Assembly (NCBI GenBank): GCA_936450465.1
Contig: OW388301.1
Location: 19,821,523 to 19,885,522, forward strand
Direction of reading: 5' to 3'
Length of the DNA: 64,000 bases
Origin: Gibbula magus
Lineage: Eukaryota > Mollusca > Gastropoda > Trochida > Trochidae
A program made the translations under genes and the position numbers. Each line of letters starts with the position of its first letter. The first letter of the stretch is position 1. Of this stretch, positions 36,901 to 47,826 are shown piece by piece. Below the pieces are notes generated by a model, which saw nothing but the letters and a program-made list of their open reading frames with translations, was not told the DNA's origin and did no database searches.

Positions 36901-37640
36901 AATGTCGATATACTTTTTGTCTTTTTCATCACCTGTCCTATCTGAAAAAAGCATAATGTTAAATATATACTTCTTTCTCTGAGGTTTAATGAGGTCTTCA
37001 ATTGAATATGACCACTAGCAGTTATCGGATCAAGTTAATTAAGAACTGTCAACATTTATATATAGTTCCATACCATCATCAAATAGATTTTTTGAATTTA
37101 CGTTAGTATTGATGCAGTGTTATGGCTGTGCCGTGATCTGTTGTAGACTGTTATGTAGGCTCGTACATCCTGATATTTATAGTATTTTATATATTAATAT
37201 TAGCCTTCAGCAGTTAATTGTTTCTTTGCTGGTTGTTTTAGGAAAATATGATATCTGTATATATTGATGTGGTTTTTTTACCATCCATGTACGTCATATT
37301 TATGTAACTGCTTCTAAATACGTGGGCACATTCACAGGGAAGTTTTTGATTGTTTGCCAATCCCAAGTTTCATTTTTATGGAAATGAAGAATATTTTTAA
37401 ATCACATGAATTATTCACATGAATAACATGTTTATTGAAATACGTTTATTGAAACTGACGTCTTCATGAATATATATGCAGATACGCTTTATTCTTTTTC
37501 AGCATGGCCCAGGAGCGGCTTTTGCCAGTCACATGTCACCTGAATAAAAAAGCATAGCCAATACTTTACTGTGAAAATAATGTCAAGGTCATTGAAATAT
37601 ACTGTCCAATCAACCGGTTTTGTGTAAGATATGAAGGGAA
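33910..37640. other. Intergenic DNA upstream of the GON gene
   Basis: AT-rich, single-copy in the window apart from the MITE fragment at 34,905-35,110. It contains a T10 run (35,466) and (GAAT)3 (34,096). ORFs up to 78 codons are unsupported. No gene seen. Confidence 0.4.
34905..35110. repeat. Diverged interior of the same MITE family in the spacer
   Basis: ACATCATGTCTTCAGAAGCC, AAAACCATTATCTGTTA and GAGAGTCAAAAAGTGCTTTCC align with 28,045-28,200 of the MITE (ACATCATGTCTCCAGCAGC, AAAACCATTATCTGTTC, GGGAGTTAAAAATGCCTTTC). No terminal repeats remain. It is an old member of the family. Confidence 0.5.
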
Positions 37641-37681
37641 TCCAGAGATGAGTTCTTGAGATATCCCACCTACAAGCTTAA

Positions 37682-37965
37682 AGGCACTGTATCACGATTT
37701 TCCTACAGAAATAAAGTGATCTCACAAAAAGTAAATACGTGTTACCAATAGCTAAATAATACTCATGAATCAATAAAAAATAGTTCTAAAATGAAAGGAC
37801 ATTGTTCGGATAAGTCCATTTCCCATCGAGCATTCATGTTAAGGTGTTAAAATGGCCTGAAGGTAGTTCAAGGGATTGTATTGATGTAGCGATGGAGTTT
37901 TTGATATGGTACAATGATGATCTTGCTGTCTGAATTCTCAAATTCGCATGAGACCGATAAATATT
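37682..37965. repeat. R1 repeat, diverged copy upstream of copy C
   Basis: After TTAA (37,678-37,681), AGGCACTGTATCACG leads into AATAAAGTGATCTCAC, AATAGCTAAATAATACTC and TTAAGGTGTTAAAATGGCC, matching R1 at lower identity. Two R1 elements therefore lie about 1.9 kb apart at the left side of C, and one of them probably lies just upstream of base 1 for copy A. Confidence 0.55.
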
Positions 37966-37970
37966 CCTCT

Positions 37971-39586
37971 CACACTTAAGAGTTCCACACCACTGTCATT
38001 TTATACATCGCTCTATTTTCTTCGATATATCCTGCTGACACAAGTCAAATGATAAAGCCTTGAAAGGAAGGACAATGTCACAAACCTCAACCGGGGCGTC
38101 ACAGTGTCCTATATGTAAATATGAAGTGAATAGCTCGGAGGAATAGCATGTACAATCAAGTACACCTCGAACATATTGTGGTCCTGTATTGAAGGAATGT
38201 GCTTATAATGACAAATGTTGGTTATTCATCCGATCAGTTTGCTCTGAAATTAGAACCAGAATAGTTACCATGAAAGAAGGAGTTCTCGACCACTTATAAA
38301 CGGACAACACAGACGATAGTCTATTTTAGGTGAATGCAAGTGCAATGGATATCCATGGTGACACATTGTGATATGTTTTTCTAAAAGTAAGGAATCATGA
38401 CAAAGCCACATAATCCAGAATAGGTGGTACACACCAGACAATGCACGCCGTTAATTCGAGATTGATTGAATTCTGTCTGACTTGAATAAATCAGGACTAT
38501 TCGCAATCACCTCTAATGGTTACTTTATGCCAGCTAAAATGGTCAGGGTTGTTCTTGTCTGCAGTATGTGTTAACTCACGACCGTGATCTCTGCCTTTTT
38601 GAAAGCATCATATTTACACAACATGATGCAAAATATTGTTTTTGGTTGTTTTTTTGGTTTCGTTATTTAGGCTAATCACTTGAAGTAATTTCACATGTAC
38701 AACTCGTTTTCCCTGTGAATGTGAATCAGTCTGATCCTGTTAAAGTGGCCTTAAGTATTTAAAAAATATTTTATTTGGCTTTCATGCGTACAGTAATACC
38801 GTATGTCTAGATTTAAGTTCAAATAGTTTCAGTTGATGTGCACATTAACATAAACACCAAATGTACAACGATCGTATACATGTACAAACAATTGGAAACA
38901 TCATTGAGCAATCACTAATTGGATAATCAGGCGCTATAGAAATATATGATTATTAACTTTTTAATTTGATATGCACAGTAATTATATGACATTTTAAAAA
39001 TTAACAACCTGAATAAGTCATTCTGCCTGTTATAGATAATGATTTGATCCTGATTTTGAAATGATTTTTGACTAGTTGACCCGGGCCAGCTGATGTATAC
39101 GACTGGTCTGATATGAGACACGATTCTCCACTTTATATTGTCACCATAATGAATAAACCAGCTTTAACGTTGTAATTGTGAGCAAGTGTCAATACATTTC
39201 AATAAAATAACATCATGTATAACGTTTGACGTTTTTATGTGATTCCAAGAACATTCTTAATGTTCCTTTAAAACAATGTTTTTTCAGAGATCTTACATCT
39301 TGTACCGTATGCAGGATATTTCATATGCATTGGTCATCTCAGTTGTGAAAAATCAAAACCTGTTTACCAAATGTTGTGGTTAAGATATTACACACCGTGT
39401 ACCGTACATTTAGATTGTTCCAATGCATTATTGAGTTCGTTGTGAATCTTCCACCATCTCCATCCTGCTTATCACTCATCTGGTACCGTGTATGCAGTAA
39501 CAAATACTGTATGCCACAACTATCCGTGGATATTGACATTAGAGTGAGACCTGGAGAAATGAGAGACATTGCGTGCTCAAGTTTAA
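37971..39586. other. Non-coding left part of copy C
   Basis: Collinear with 1-1,593 of copy A. B lacks this part because the A/B junction joins at the base corresponding to 1,361. No coding sequence or RNA recognised. Confidence 0.5.
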
Positions 39587-40110
39587 AGGCGCTGTAGCAC
39601 GTCGTTCTTCCTGAAATAAAGTGCTCTCACGGAAATGTAATTGTTTTTACAAATGGCTAAATAATTCTCCTCAATCCTTACAACGAGTTCTAAAACGAGT
39701 GTACATGGTTGGGTTAAGCCATACAAGTCCATTTACTTTCGAGTGACGATTTTAAGGTGTTCACATTTAAAAGGCCGCTCGAATCTGTATCTTGGTAGCA
39801 AATATATTTTACAAGTTTTGATGAACAAGAAAACATCCGTCAATCAAAGAGCTTTCAGTGACACTGTAATTGAATAAATGTTTTGACGCAAAAGCAAGAA
39901 AGTACACCATCAAAGTCGCTCCATCTGTTTAACGGAGATGTTTCACTTCAGCAGTCTTTTGATTGGTATGCTCAACCTCCCAGCGTAGACCGCTGATTGG
40001 ATGAACAACCAGCCGAGGGAGGTAAAAAGTTATCGAGCCAAGCCATGTATGGGTCCAGAGTATACGGAGTAGATTTATTGCAGCGTATACAATGGATTAT
40101 CGAGAATGAG
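39587..40110. repeat. R1 repeat, copy C
   Basis: Starts at TTAA|AGGCGCTGTAGCACG, the cleanest terminus of the family, then follows A and B with small indels that break the minus-strand ORF seen there. Confidence 0.55.
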
Positions 40111-41264
40111 TGTACTCACAAGGGGAACTTTGTGTAACTAATGTGTAACTTTGAAATTAAAATGGTGTATAAACTTTCAGATGTGTTTCCATTGCTGTCC
40201 TCTGTCCAAATTATCATGGATAATATGTGTGTCAAGTATACCGGGACGGTAGAGGGGATGGACGACAGAATGAACGCTATATAAGATGGGTATAAAAGTA
40301 GAATGGGTTTAGTCTAGCGTGAACATAGGTTACTCAACCTTGTTAATACCAAAGTATCTTCAGTATGTTGTGTGTTTCTGATTGCATAGTGTGAACACAT
40401 CCTTTCAGAAAATATTTTATCAGGTGATTGTATCTTCATGACACTTCAAATTGTGTAATTTCAAATTTTGCAAAACATATGTGTTACTGCAGAATCATAA
40501 GGTATCGAGATGTTTTCGGGAAAAAAAGATATTTGAGAGATGCATTGTCTGTTTTACAACAATATTATCAAAGAACTGTCCAAAGACATTCTGTTTCTAA
40601 ATGAATAGACTGTTATTTTAAAATCTCGACGACATGATATTGAAAATTGAGGATCCAGTAACCATATAGTTGGTAGACAAAGACGAGTTAGCGCCTTTCC
40701 ATCTACTTATACTGTAGCGGTTTTCATTGATTTTTAGTTTCGAGTATTCCATGTGCGTTTGCAAGGAAGCAAGTCGTTTTACAATAATAAATCTGACATA
40801 TTGTCATCAACAAGAAGATATCAGTAAATGTGATAATTAAACCTTCTTTATGGAACTTATCCATTATGAAAGCTAACATCAATGTTTTCCGAATGCCTGT
40901 ATAGTAATTCAGCAATGTTGTGTTTCATCTGCCAGTCACAGACGTATTGCATGTGACTCGATAGATAAGTAACAGACACGTACACACGCACATCATCAAC
41001 AGGCAATCAAAGAACAAAATCATGTTAGTTGATAGATATCTAACAACCGATCACACACACACAACTCATGTCACTTGATAGATATGTCATAGACAGTCAC
41101 TTATACATACCATCGACCTTGATAAGTCTGTATTACATATACCAGGTACCAAATGACAGTTTGATACACAAATATAGTGGGTACGTGATCAGTTTGAACA
41201 TTTCAAAATTTTCATAAAAAAAACATCAAATATTTTTCCACACAAAAAGTAAATTTTCCAAACA

Positions 41265-41722
41265 TTCAATCATGATGATGATAAATCACTGTGAAACGTT
41301 GGCCGTAAAGTGATTGATTTAGAGGGATTGTCGAAAACACAGATTCAGGAAACTGCATGCAGACACAAGAATTTGCCGGTGGTAGGGTGAATGTATTCGA
41401 CTTTGTTGCAAACAAGACACAGAACAGTTTGGCAAGGGAGGTGTCATGATCTGGCGAGAATTTGCAGATATATTAATATCTGGTGATCAATGGCAACTTA
41501 AATGCTAGCTTAATGAGGTAATACCACATGTGGTGATTCCATTTCTTTCACGTAGTCAACGAAATGCATTTTTGCAAGGCAATGCCAAGGCTCATTCGGC
41601 ATGTCTTACCAGGGACTTCCAAAACTCCATCAACGATTCAACGTTGAACTTCTTCAACGGTCAGCACGATCTCCCGATTTGTCCCCAATTGAACAAGTAC
41701 TGTGTGAGTGTACTGAATAGAA
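41265..41722 (+). mobile_element. Tc1/mariner transposase relic, copy C
   Basis: Collinear with the relic at 15,820-16,311 but retaining a stretch lost there: IPFLSRSQRNAFLQGN and AKAHSACLTRDF, corresponding to the FQQDNA-PH-A region of Tc1 transposases. The part after SPDLSP is lost or altered (41,690 onward). So B and C have decayed differently since they separated. It is inactive. Confidence 0.7.
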
Positions 41723-41867
41723 TTGGTTCATCTACTTTAATGCATTTTGTTTGGTTTGTCTTTTAATAGAACTAAATCATTTCATTTTTAAAAATCGGCC
41801 TGGTGTTGTCTGTTACTTAAGAAAATAGGTGACATTTCTTTTGTTTGTCAATTTATGATTTAACATC

Positions 41868-42305
41868 AATATTACATTTGATTTTTTCGTAGGTACTTGC
41901 TTGGATATGTTATTAGTATTTGTCGAGAATAACGTTCTTGCACTTTTATCATATATGAATGATACTAATAAACCATGAACCATATATCCAGTTTTTGGAG
42001 TGTACCTGAAGTAAAGGATCCTTTGAATACTTCTCTACGTCTCTTAGTTCCGTGTTTATCCACAATGAGAAAATCCGAACCATTTGTTTTGGGGGCTGTG
42101 TTTTCGATGCTCCTTTTGACTAAGTCAATCAAACATTCATCCAAGCGTTCCAAACGTAAGGTGTTACCAAACCTCTTTCCCATGTCTTCTGTCTCTACAC
42201 CGTAGTAGATATTACACACACGAGACACATAAAATATTGCATTGGATTATGTAACTCCATGAATCTTTAGATATACTTTTTTTCATTGATCCTGTTTTCC
42301 TTGGA
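41868..42305 (-). pseudogene. Propeller-gene N-terminal fragment (paralogue 3), copy C
   Basis: An 87-codon open stretch (42,228 down to 41,965) aligns with residues of about 45 to 132 of the intact gene: YYGVETEDMGKRFGNTL against IYHGVETEELAKRFGKTL, and VKRSIENTAPKTNGSDFLIV against LRRSIENTGPKTNGSEFLIV. Nucleotide similarity extends on both sides, from the region coding for KEN near the signal peptide (about 42,300, in another frame) to the LFWSN blade region (about 41,870). It has frameshifts and stops and no C-terminal blades. It lies about 8.5 kb downstream of the intact gene and represents an older duplication than copies A, B and C. Confidence 0.7.
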
Positions 42306-42914
42306 ATAGTATTATATCTCATGCAACCCAATATAGATTTTCCACCACTTATAATATCAATGTACAGTACATGCAACCGGGTATACACCAGCGAATTTAT
42401 ACCGGGAAACGTGCTTGTCGATGTTCGTGTTTAAACATATATTATTTTAAAGTTTTTAATATTATCTTTAAAGGTTAGATGAAATGACATATGGTCACAT
42501 TCGGATTCTTTGAAAAGGAGTTTCAATTTAACAATTGCTCTATTCTAAATGAAATCGACCCATAAATTACTTATATACAGCTTTTTAAAAAAGTGCCTAA
42601 TTAAGCCCCGTCGACCAGAATGAAAGTGGGCGGGCTGTGGTCACTGAAGCTTATCGTGCTGTGACGTACGTGGAGGAGTCTCAATATGGCCGCTAATGTT
42701 AATTTAACGCGTTTTCCCAACTTTTTAACTGCTCATATAAGACAGAAAACTTCATCAAAACAACCCAAATTTTCGATAAACGGATTACTTAACTATTGAA
42801 CTAGAGATTTCATATGGTTACATCGACTGGAGCCTGCTGAATTGGAGTGCATCCTGCGCTTATGTATAGTATGTTGTAGCAATTAACCGCGAAACTGCTG
42901 TCATATCACTTTCC

Positions 42915-43070
42915 ATGGAATGTTTGTCTTCAAGCTCCGTCATTTCAACTGACGTGGCCGATGCCTTGCCTTACCTGTATGAACCAAATGACAGTTCAAG
43001 TGACATTGACACAAGAGAAGAAGACTCTCGCGGGAATCGGGGCGAAGAGAGATTAAGTAGCACCAATTGA
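42915..43070 (+). CDS. Short serine/acid-rich ORF with PYLYEP motif
   Basis: A 51-codon frame from ATG at 42,915 with a Ser-rich start, PYLYEP at residues 19-24, then DSSSDIDTREEDSR, ending RLSSTN and TGA. Two overlapping AATAAA hexamers follow at 43,119-43,128. The region just upstream contains TGACGTACG and CAATATGGCCGC, which look like promoter elements. A (P/Y)-x-(F/Y)-EP motif followed by a Ser/Asp-rich tract recalls the N-terminal part of invertebrate proteins with a P2X7-C-terminal-like domain; this is from memory and weak. It could be a first exon or a dead fragment. It is present only in C, within the 2.9 kb missing from A and B. Confidence 0.3.
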   Translation: MECLSSSSVISTDVADALPYLYEPNDSSSDIDTREEDSRGNRGEERLSSTN

Positions 43071-44069
43071 TCAAATTATGTTCCATAATCGACAGGTTAA
43101 TTTTGTTTTGTATGTATTAATAAATAAAGTAATATGGTAGGTATAATTTCATAAACACTGAACGATTGGCTGTTCAAATAAGCGAGACAACATTGCTGTA
43201 ATGCAATGCAAACCATTTTCACTTCACTTTCATGAATAAATACATGAACTGGATTAGTCAACAAGCTCAATGAAATTTACATGAAGATTGCTCCATTGTA
43301 CACGCAAACATATACATTATGATAACACAGATTGCTATAGACAACGAACATTATCGAAGGAAAGAATTATGTTACCAGTTGCATCTTAATGCACATCTCG
43401 TAAGTGAAAACGAAAAGGTTTAAAAAGTGTCACTTCAGCACACTAACACACAATTCTCAGTTTAGCGTACCATATAGATGTTTCTTCCAGATCAAAGGGG
43501 AGAATTGTTGTTACAGCATATTACTTTACTCAATTAAAAAGCTGAGTATGTGAGAAGGAAGGAGTGTAATTACTCGTATGTTTGTACAGATAACAAGTTT
43601 ACTGGACAGATTGAATTATATAACAAATGGCATGTCGGTGACCAGCGTGTCATATATGTTTATTGTCAAACGTCCTGTCTTGGTGACACACAATACACTT
43701 AAACGACATTCAGTCTATTTGTTTTTCTTTCTTGCCATTTGCGAAAAGTCTTTTGCTGAAAGAGGGTTAGTATTTGACCATCTTCTGTTTCCAAGTACTG
43801 TCATTGATGGATTTATAGGGTTACAATTTCTGTCTAATGTGCATTTGGATATTCATATTGTCCGTTTGGATACGTTTATAAGGTAAGTTTCTTACATTAA
43901 TTGATACTCTTTCTGAAATGTCAATTTAATACGATGTTTATTTTATTTGATTAACCACACATTTTATTGAAAACATTATTTTATTATCTATTAGATTATG
44001 AATGTTTAAATATGTTAATAAGTGATAACTAAATCGTAAAATGTAACATTGAGATGCGGTGTTTTCGTA

Positions 44070-44457
44070 GGTGGATTCGTAGACGTAGTATTATCGTTGA
44101 TAACCAACTTCATTTGGTGTTTTAAAATGTGTGGTGAGTTGCTTTGATTATTGTAATGTACTGTTAGTAACTTAGGTTGTCGGTAGATTAACAACGTTAA
44201 AAAAGCAGGACGTTGTGATGTGCTGTGATTGTCGATGGCTTACTGTAGGGCCTACTTCGTCGGAGTCTGCTTATCTCACGTTTGTTGTTTTATTTTAAAC
44301 ACAGGCATTCACCAAAAAACAATCACAACACCGACTATCTGATTTCGTTGTCTCAACTATACTTCGTTCATATTATCATATCTTGGTTTCATTTTGTCAT
44401 CTTATAATCTCATTATCATTGATTTATCCTATGTCTACGAACGTCTATGAATCCACC
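44070..44457. repeat. Inverted repeat pair, MITE-like
   Basis: GGTGGATTCGTAGACG (44,070-44,085) is inverted at 44,442-44,457 with one mismatch, enclosing about 390 bases. No clear target duplication could be assigned. Confidence 0.35.
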
Positions 44458-45042
44458 GTCTTTCACTATTCATATCAATTATATTTGATATATATATAAC
44501 GATATTTTGGGACATTTGTAAAGTGAAACTTGATAACTAATATTACTCGAACAGTTTACAGCAGAACAACAATGTGGCATTATTGCAAAGCATAGATATA
44601 ACAGTTTAACTGACTGATTCCCCAGTGTTTGCCATTGTAAATAGTAAGGGAATGTTTACACCCCGTACCTTCACGTACGTCACGTATCTTCCATCTCTCT
44701 CAGCCCCGCACCATTTTTGGTTTGTTGTTCATGGGTGAAAAGCAGACGATGTTTTTGGCAAAGTTTAAGTCGCTGTAGTTTAATATGGGAACAACATATG
44801 GATTTTTGGTGGGTCTCGTTTTTCACAAAATAGTCTAATGAACCAATTGCAGTTAAGAATTCAATAGAAAATAATATAGTTCGGCCTTCCTTTAATAATC
44901 GAGACCACGGTCATGTGATTTAAATAAATTTAAAACTGTTATAATTGTGTGTAAACCATTTCAATATCGTGTGAACTTTGATGGAACATTTAGACTTCAG
45001 TATGAACGTACTTGCAAGCTCGGTACTACGTTTTTGAACAAT

Positions 45043-45109
45043 GTCAAAGCGGGATTCAAACTCCCGTGAACGAGCCGAGATCACGTGAGAGTTTGAATAC
45101 CGCTTTGAC
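45043..45109. repeat. Imperfect palindrome at a deletion hotspot
   Basis: GTCAAAGCGGGATTCAAACTC (shown short of its full arm) pairs with the complementary right arm ending CCGCTTTGAC at 45,109. Arms are about 27 bases around a loop that contains CGAGCCGAGA. The corresponding deletion endpoints of A (2,914) and B (16,820) fall inside it. Confidence 0.75.
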
Positions 45110-46363
45110 AAGGTTCATTTTCCAGTGCAAACACACAAACTTACATACAATTCTTATACCTTTTTACGTTATTTTTCATGATTATCTGTTTGATGAAACC
45201 TGTGGCACTCATCATGCTGGCTGCTGAGTGAAGCGGAATAAAATCTAATGTTTAAGGGACACAGGATCAGAGTTATCCATCCTTTGAATGACGTCCTGGC
45301 ATGGAGGCCGCCATTTGTTATTGTCGTCTCGTCAATATTATGTATAGTTGGAAAATAAATATGTCTTTACATGACTGCTCAAATCCGAATCCTGTTATTT
45401 CATAATGGTAAGATTGTATGTATTTGCTTATAGATTGCATAATTTGTATTCAGCCAGCGATCGTGAAACTATTTTGGTTCTACTGTAGAATAAGCCTTTT
45501 GACTCGCTTAGTTCAACAGCAAACAGTTGTGCCCGATCTTTTATTGATATGTTTCATATATTTTAACAACTGAGAAGCTAGTATGATATTTAAATTATGT
45601 TTTTCAATCAAATAAGTCGGTAAATAGTAACCGTTTGAAATTTGCTAATGAACCTTGACATTTTGATCACATGACCGTGCTCTCAACCCACCAACGCTCG
45701 GGAATCCGTGTAAACTTCAAAGTCAGAAATTATAAGAGTTTGAATGATGATTTGACATCCTTCTATTTGTTTTGCAAACACACACATTGTGATTTAATTC
45801 TTAAATAATTTTTAAACAATGCAGCGAGAGTCTCAATATCGATGTGAGTGTCATTAGATTTTATTAAACATGAATGTTATAAATGTCAAGATGACTGTGG
45901 TGTGACATTTCTAGCATATAATGTATTCGCACATTCAAAGGTAACATGTAGTCGGAGATATTAAGAACGGTGCCTTAGATGTGTTCATAGTGGACATGGA
46001 TTGAAATAAACTCACGGGCAAAAGAAACTACATCAAAATAGTTTCTTTTCCCAAAAAATCAAATAAGTGTTTCCATTTGAAATTGTATAATTTTACAACA
46101 TCCTTCGAACACAAATGTTAATGTACCCAATGAAAATCATGTGACTTCCATATATTTTGACTTGGACGACTTTTTATAAAAACTGTAATGCACCTAAATA
46201 AGGACAAGATTGAGTAAAAGGGTATAAAAACCACCAATCAGCTTGTGAATCAGCACTGTCGAAACGACAAAAAAATTTGCATACCAGGATTGCAGTCACA
46301 AAAGCGAGAGAGGGAAATGTGTATCCTGCAATTGGGAACGTGACATGCCCAATTTGCTTGAAT

Positions 46364-46406
46364 CACAGGACAAAAAGTGATGGATTCTGTCACTTTTTGC
46401 CCTGTG
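46364..46406. repeat. 17-bp hairpin
   Basis: CACAGGACAAAAAGTGA and its inverted copy with one mismatch around a 9-base loop. It lies 290 bases left of the pearl-like element. The arms are short for a microRNA precursor. Confidence 0.5.
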
Positions 46407-46692
46407 AATCTTCGATTGCACCCTAACCATAATAACCTTCAGCAACGAAGGACAAAAACAGGCCAGACCAATGACATGTCAGGAATATGTAAACAGAGTG
46501 GCATCAACGCCAAAGAAAACTTACATAGCTGTACTTTACATCAGTGTAATCATTTCGTCACTTTGACCGAACATCATGTGGGCAGCAGAAAGACAGTTAC
46601 TTATCCCTTTTGGGAACACGGTATTCAATGCAACCACTTGTCCCTAATGACGGCGATACTACCAATTACAACAAGAAGACATAGTCATCAAC

Positions 46693-47767
46693 ATCCCCCG
46701 CCAGACACAAGAAATGAGAACAAGGGCAATAATTCAAGAAGAAATAATTGTGCGCTTCTCATTTTCTTTCCATTAAGGTAACGATATCCTCAAGCCACAC
46801 AACTGATTTGATGTTAAGCAATGTCTGAGAAAAGCTATATCCTTGGATACTTGAAACAGAGTCGAAAAAGAGGAACAAGGGGAATAACTCCGGAAAAAAT
46901 AATCACATGCTTCTTTTTTACAAACTCCATCAAGGTATCGATGGCCTTAAAGTACACACCAAATTTGGTTATCCTATCTTAAATAGTTTCTGAGAAAAGC
47001 TGTCCCCTTTGGTGATACCTTGAACAAAGTCCAAATGTACAGAACAAGGGCAATAACTCCGCAAAGATTAATTGTGTGCTTCTCATTTTCGAACTCCATC
47101 AAGGTACTTATGCCCTCAAGCCATCCACTAAATTGGGTAATCCTATCTTAAATAGTCTCTGAGAAAAGCTGTCCCCTTTAGAGATAGCATGAACCGAGTC
47201 CAAACATACGGAACAAGGGCAATAACTCCGGAAAATATAATCACACGGTTCTTATTTTCGAACTCCATCAAGGTATTTATGTCCACAAGCAACACACCAA
47301 ATTTGGAAACTCTATCCTAAACAGTTTCTGAGAGAAAATGTGTCCCTTAAGAGATACCATGAACAGAGTCCAAAAATACGGAACAAGGGCAATAACTCTG
47401 GAAAATATAATAACACGTTTCTTATTTTCGATCTCCATCGAGGTATTTATGTCCACAAGCCACACACCAAATTTGGAAACTCTATCTTAAACAGTTTCTG
47501 AGAAAAGCTGTCCCCTTTGGAGATACCATGAACAGAGTCCAACAATACGGAACAAGGGCAATAACTCCGGAAAAAATAATCCCACGTTTCTTATTTTCGA
47601 ACTCCATCGAGGTATTCATGTCCACAAGCCACACACTAAATTTGGTTGTCCTATCTTAAATAGTTTCTGAGAAAAAGTATCCCCTTTATAGCGCACGGAC
47701 GGACGGATGGACGGACGGACGGACGGAGCCCAAACGTATATCCCCCTTCCACTTCGTGGCGGGGGAT
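46693..47767. mobile_element. Pearl/Helentron-associated-like non-autonomous element, copy C
   Basis: Architecture: ATCCCCCGCCA at 46,693-46,703 and its inverted copy TGGCGGGGGAT at 47,757-47,767; between them about six tandem ~170-bp units, each with AACAAGGGCAATAACTC (46,720; 46,876; 47,042; 47,212; 47,384; 47,551); then a (GGAC)n tract (47,696-47,728); then a terminal hairpin. This order (core tandem repeats, tetranucleotide tract, 3' hairpin, subterminal inverted repeats) is that of bivalve pearl elements and Helentron-associated elements. It lies just left of the (CACT)n array, where A and B have no such element. Confidence 0.65.
47696..47728. repeat. (GGAC)n tract in the pearl-like element
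   Basis: About eight GGAC/GGAT units between the tandem core repeats and the terminal hairpin, the position such tetranucleotide tracts take in pearl-type elements. Confidence 0.8.
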
Positions 47768-47768
47768 A
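47739..47768. repeat. Terminal hairpin of the pearl-like element
   Basis: TATCCCCC and GGGGGATA form perfect 8-base arms, with a second CCAC/GTGG stem inside. It sits at the 3' border as expected for a rolling-circle-type terminator hairpin. Confidence 0.6.
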
Positions 47769-47769
47769 A

Positions 47770-47826
47770 TTACTCACTCACTCACTCACTCACTCACTCA
47801 CTCACTCACTCACTCACTCACTCATT
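47770..47826. repeat. (CACT)n microsatellite, copy C
   Basis: About 13 CACT units directly after the hairpin end of the pearl-like element, followed by CAATGCCATCGCCCCTTCT as in A and B. Confidence 0.9.

Larger units (their letters stand above)
30101..37640. other. Spacer, single-copy in window, with GON gene
   Basis: This stretch has no second copy in the window apart from small interspersed repeats (34,905-35,110; 30,610-30,690 against 32,571-32,690). It contains an (AT)n tract, a cluster of CCTAATAAACG repeats, the minus-strand PAN/EGF/sushi/GON gene and otherwise non-coding AT-rich DNA. By the period of copies B and C, it should itself be part of a ~30-kb unit whose other copies lie outside the window. 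Confidence 0.6.
42661..44683. repeat. Inverted promoter-like pair GTGACGTACGTG(G/A)AGG
   Basis: GTGACGTACGTGGAGG at 42,661-42,676 and its inverted near-copy at 44,668-44,683 lie 2 kb apart. Looser similarity continues outward (GGCGGGCTG against GCGGGGCTG). It may mark two diverged 5' regions facing each other, or ends of a fold-back element. The interval contains the 51-codon ORF and otherwise no recognisable gene. Confidence 0.35.

Noticed and set aside
43578..43886. 102-codon plus-strand ORF
   Set aside because: No recognisable motif, low-complexity hydrophobic composition, no homologue in A or B; followed by GTAAGT, but a single donor-like site is not enough.
46364..46406. Possible microRNA precursor
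   Set aside because: Arms of 17 bases with a 9-base loop are too short for a typical precursor; kept only as a hairpin.
46377..46781. 134-codon plus-strand ORF, one of the longer ones in the window
   Set aside because: It runs into the first core unit of the pearl-like element and has no recognisable domain; its His/Asn-rich composition looks random.
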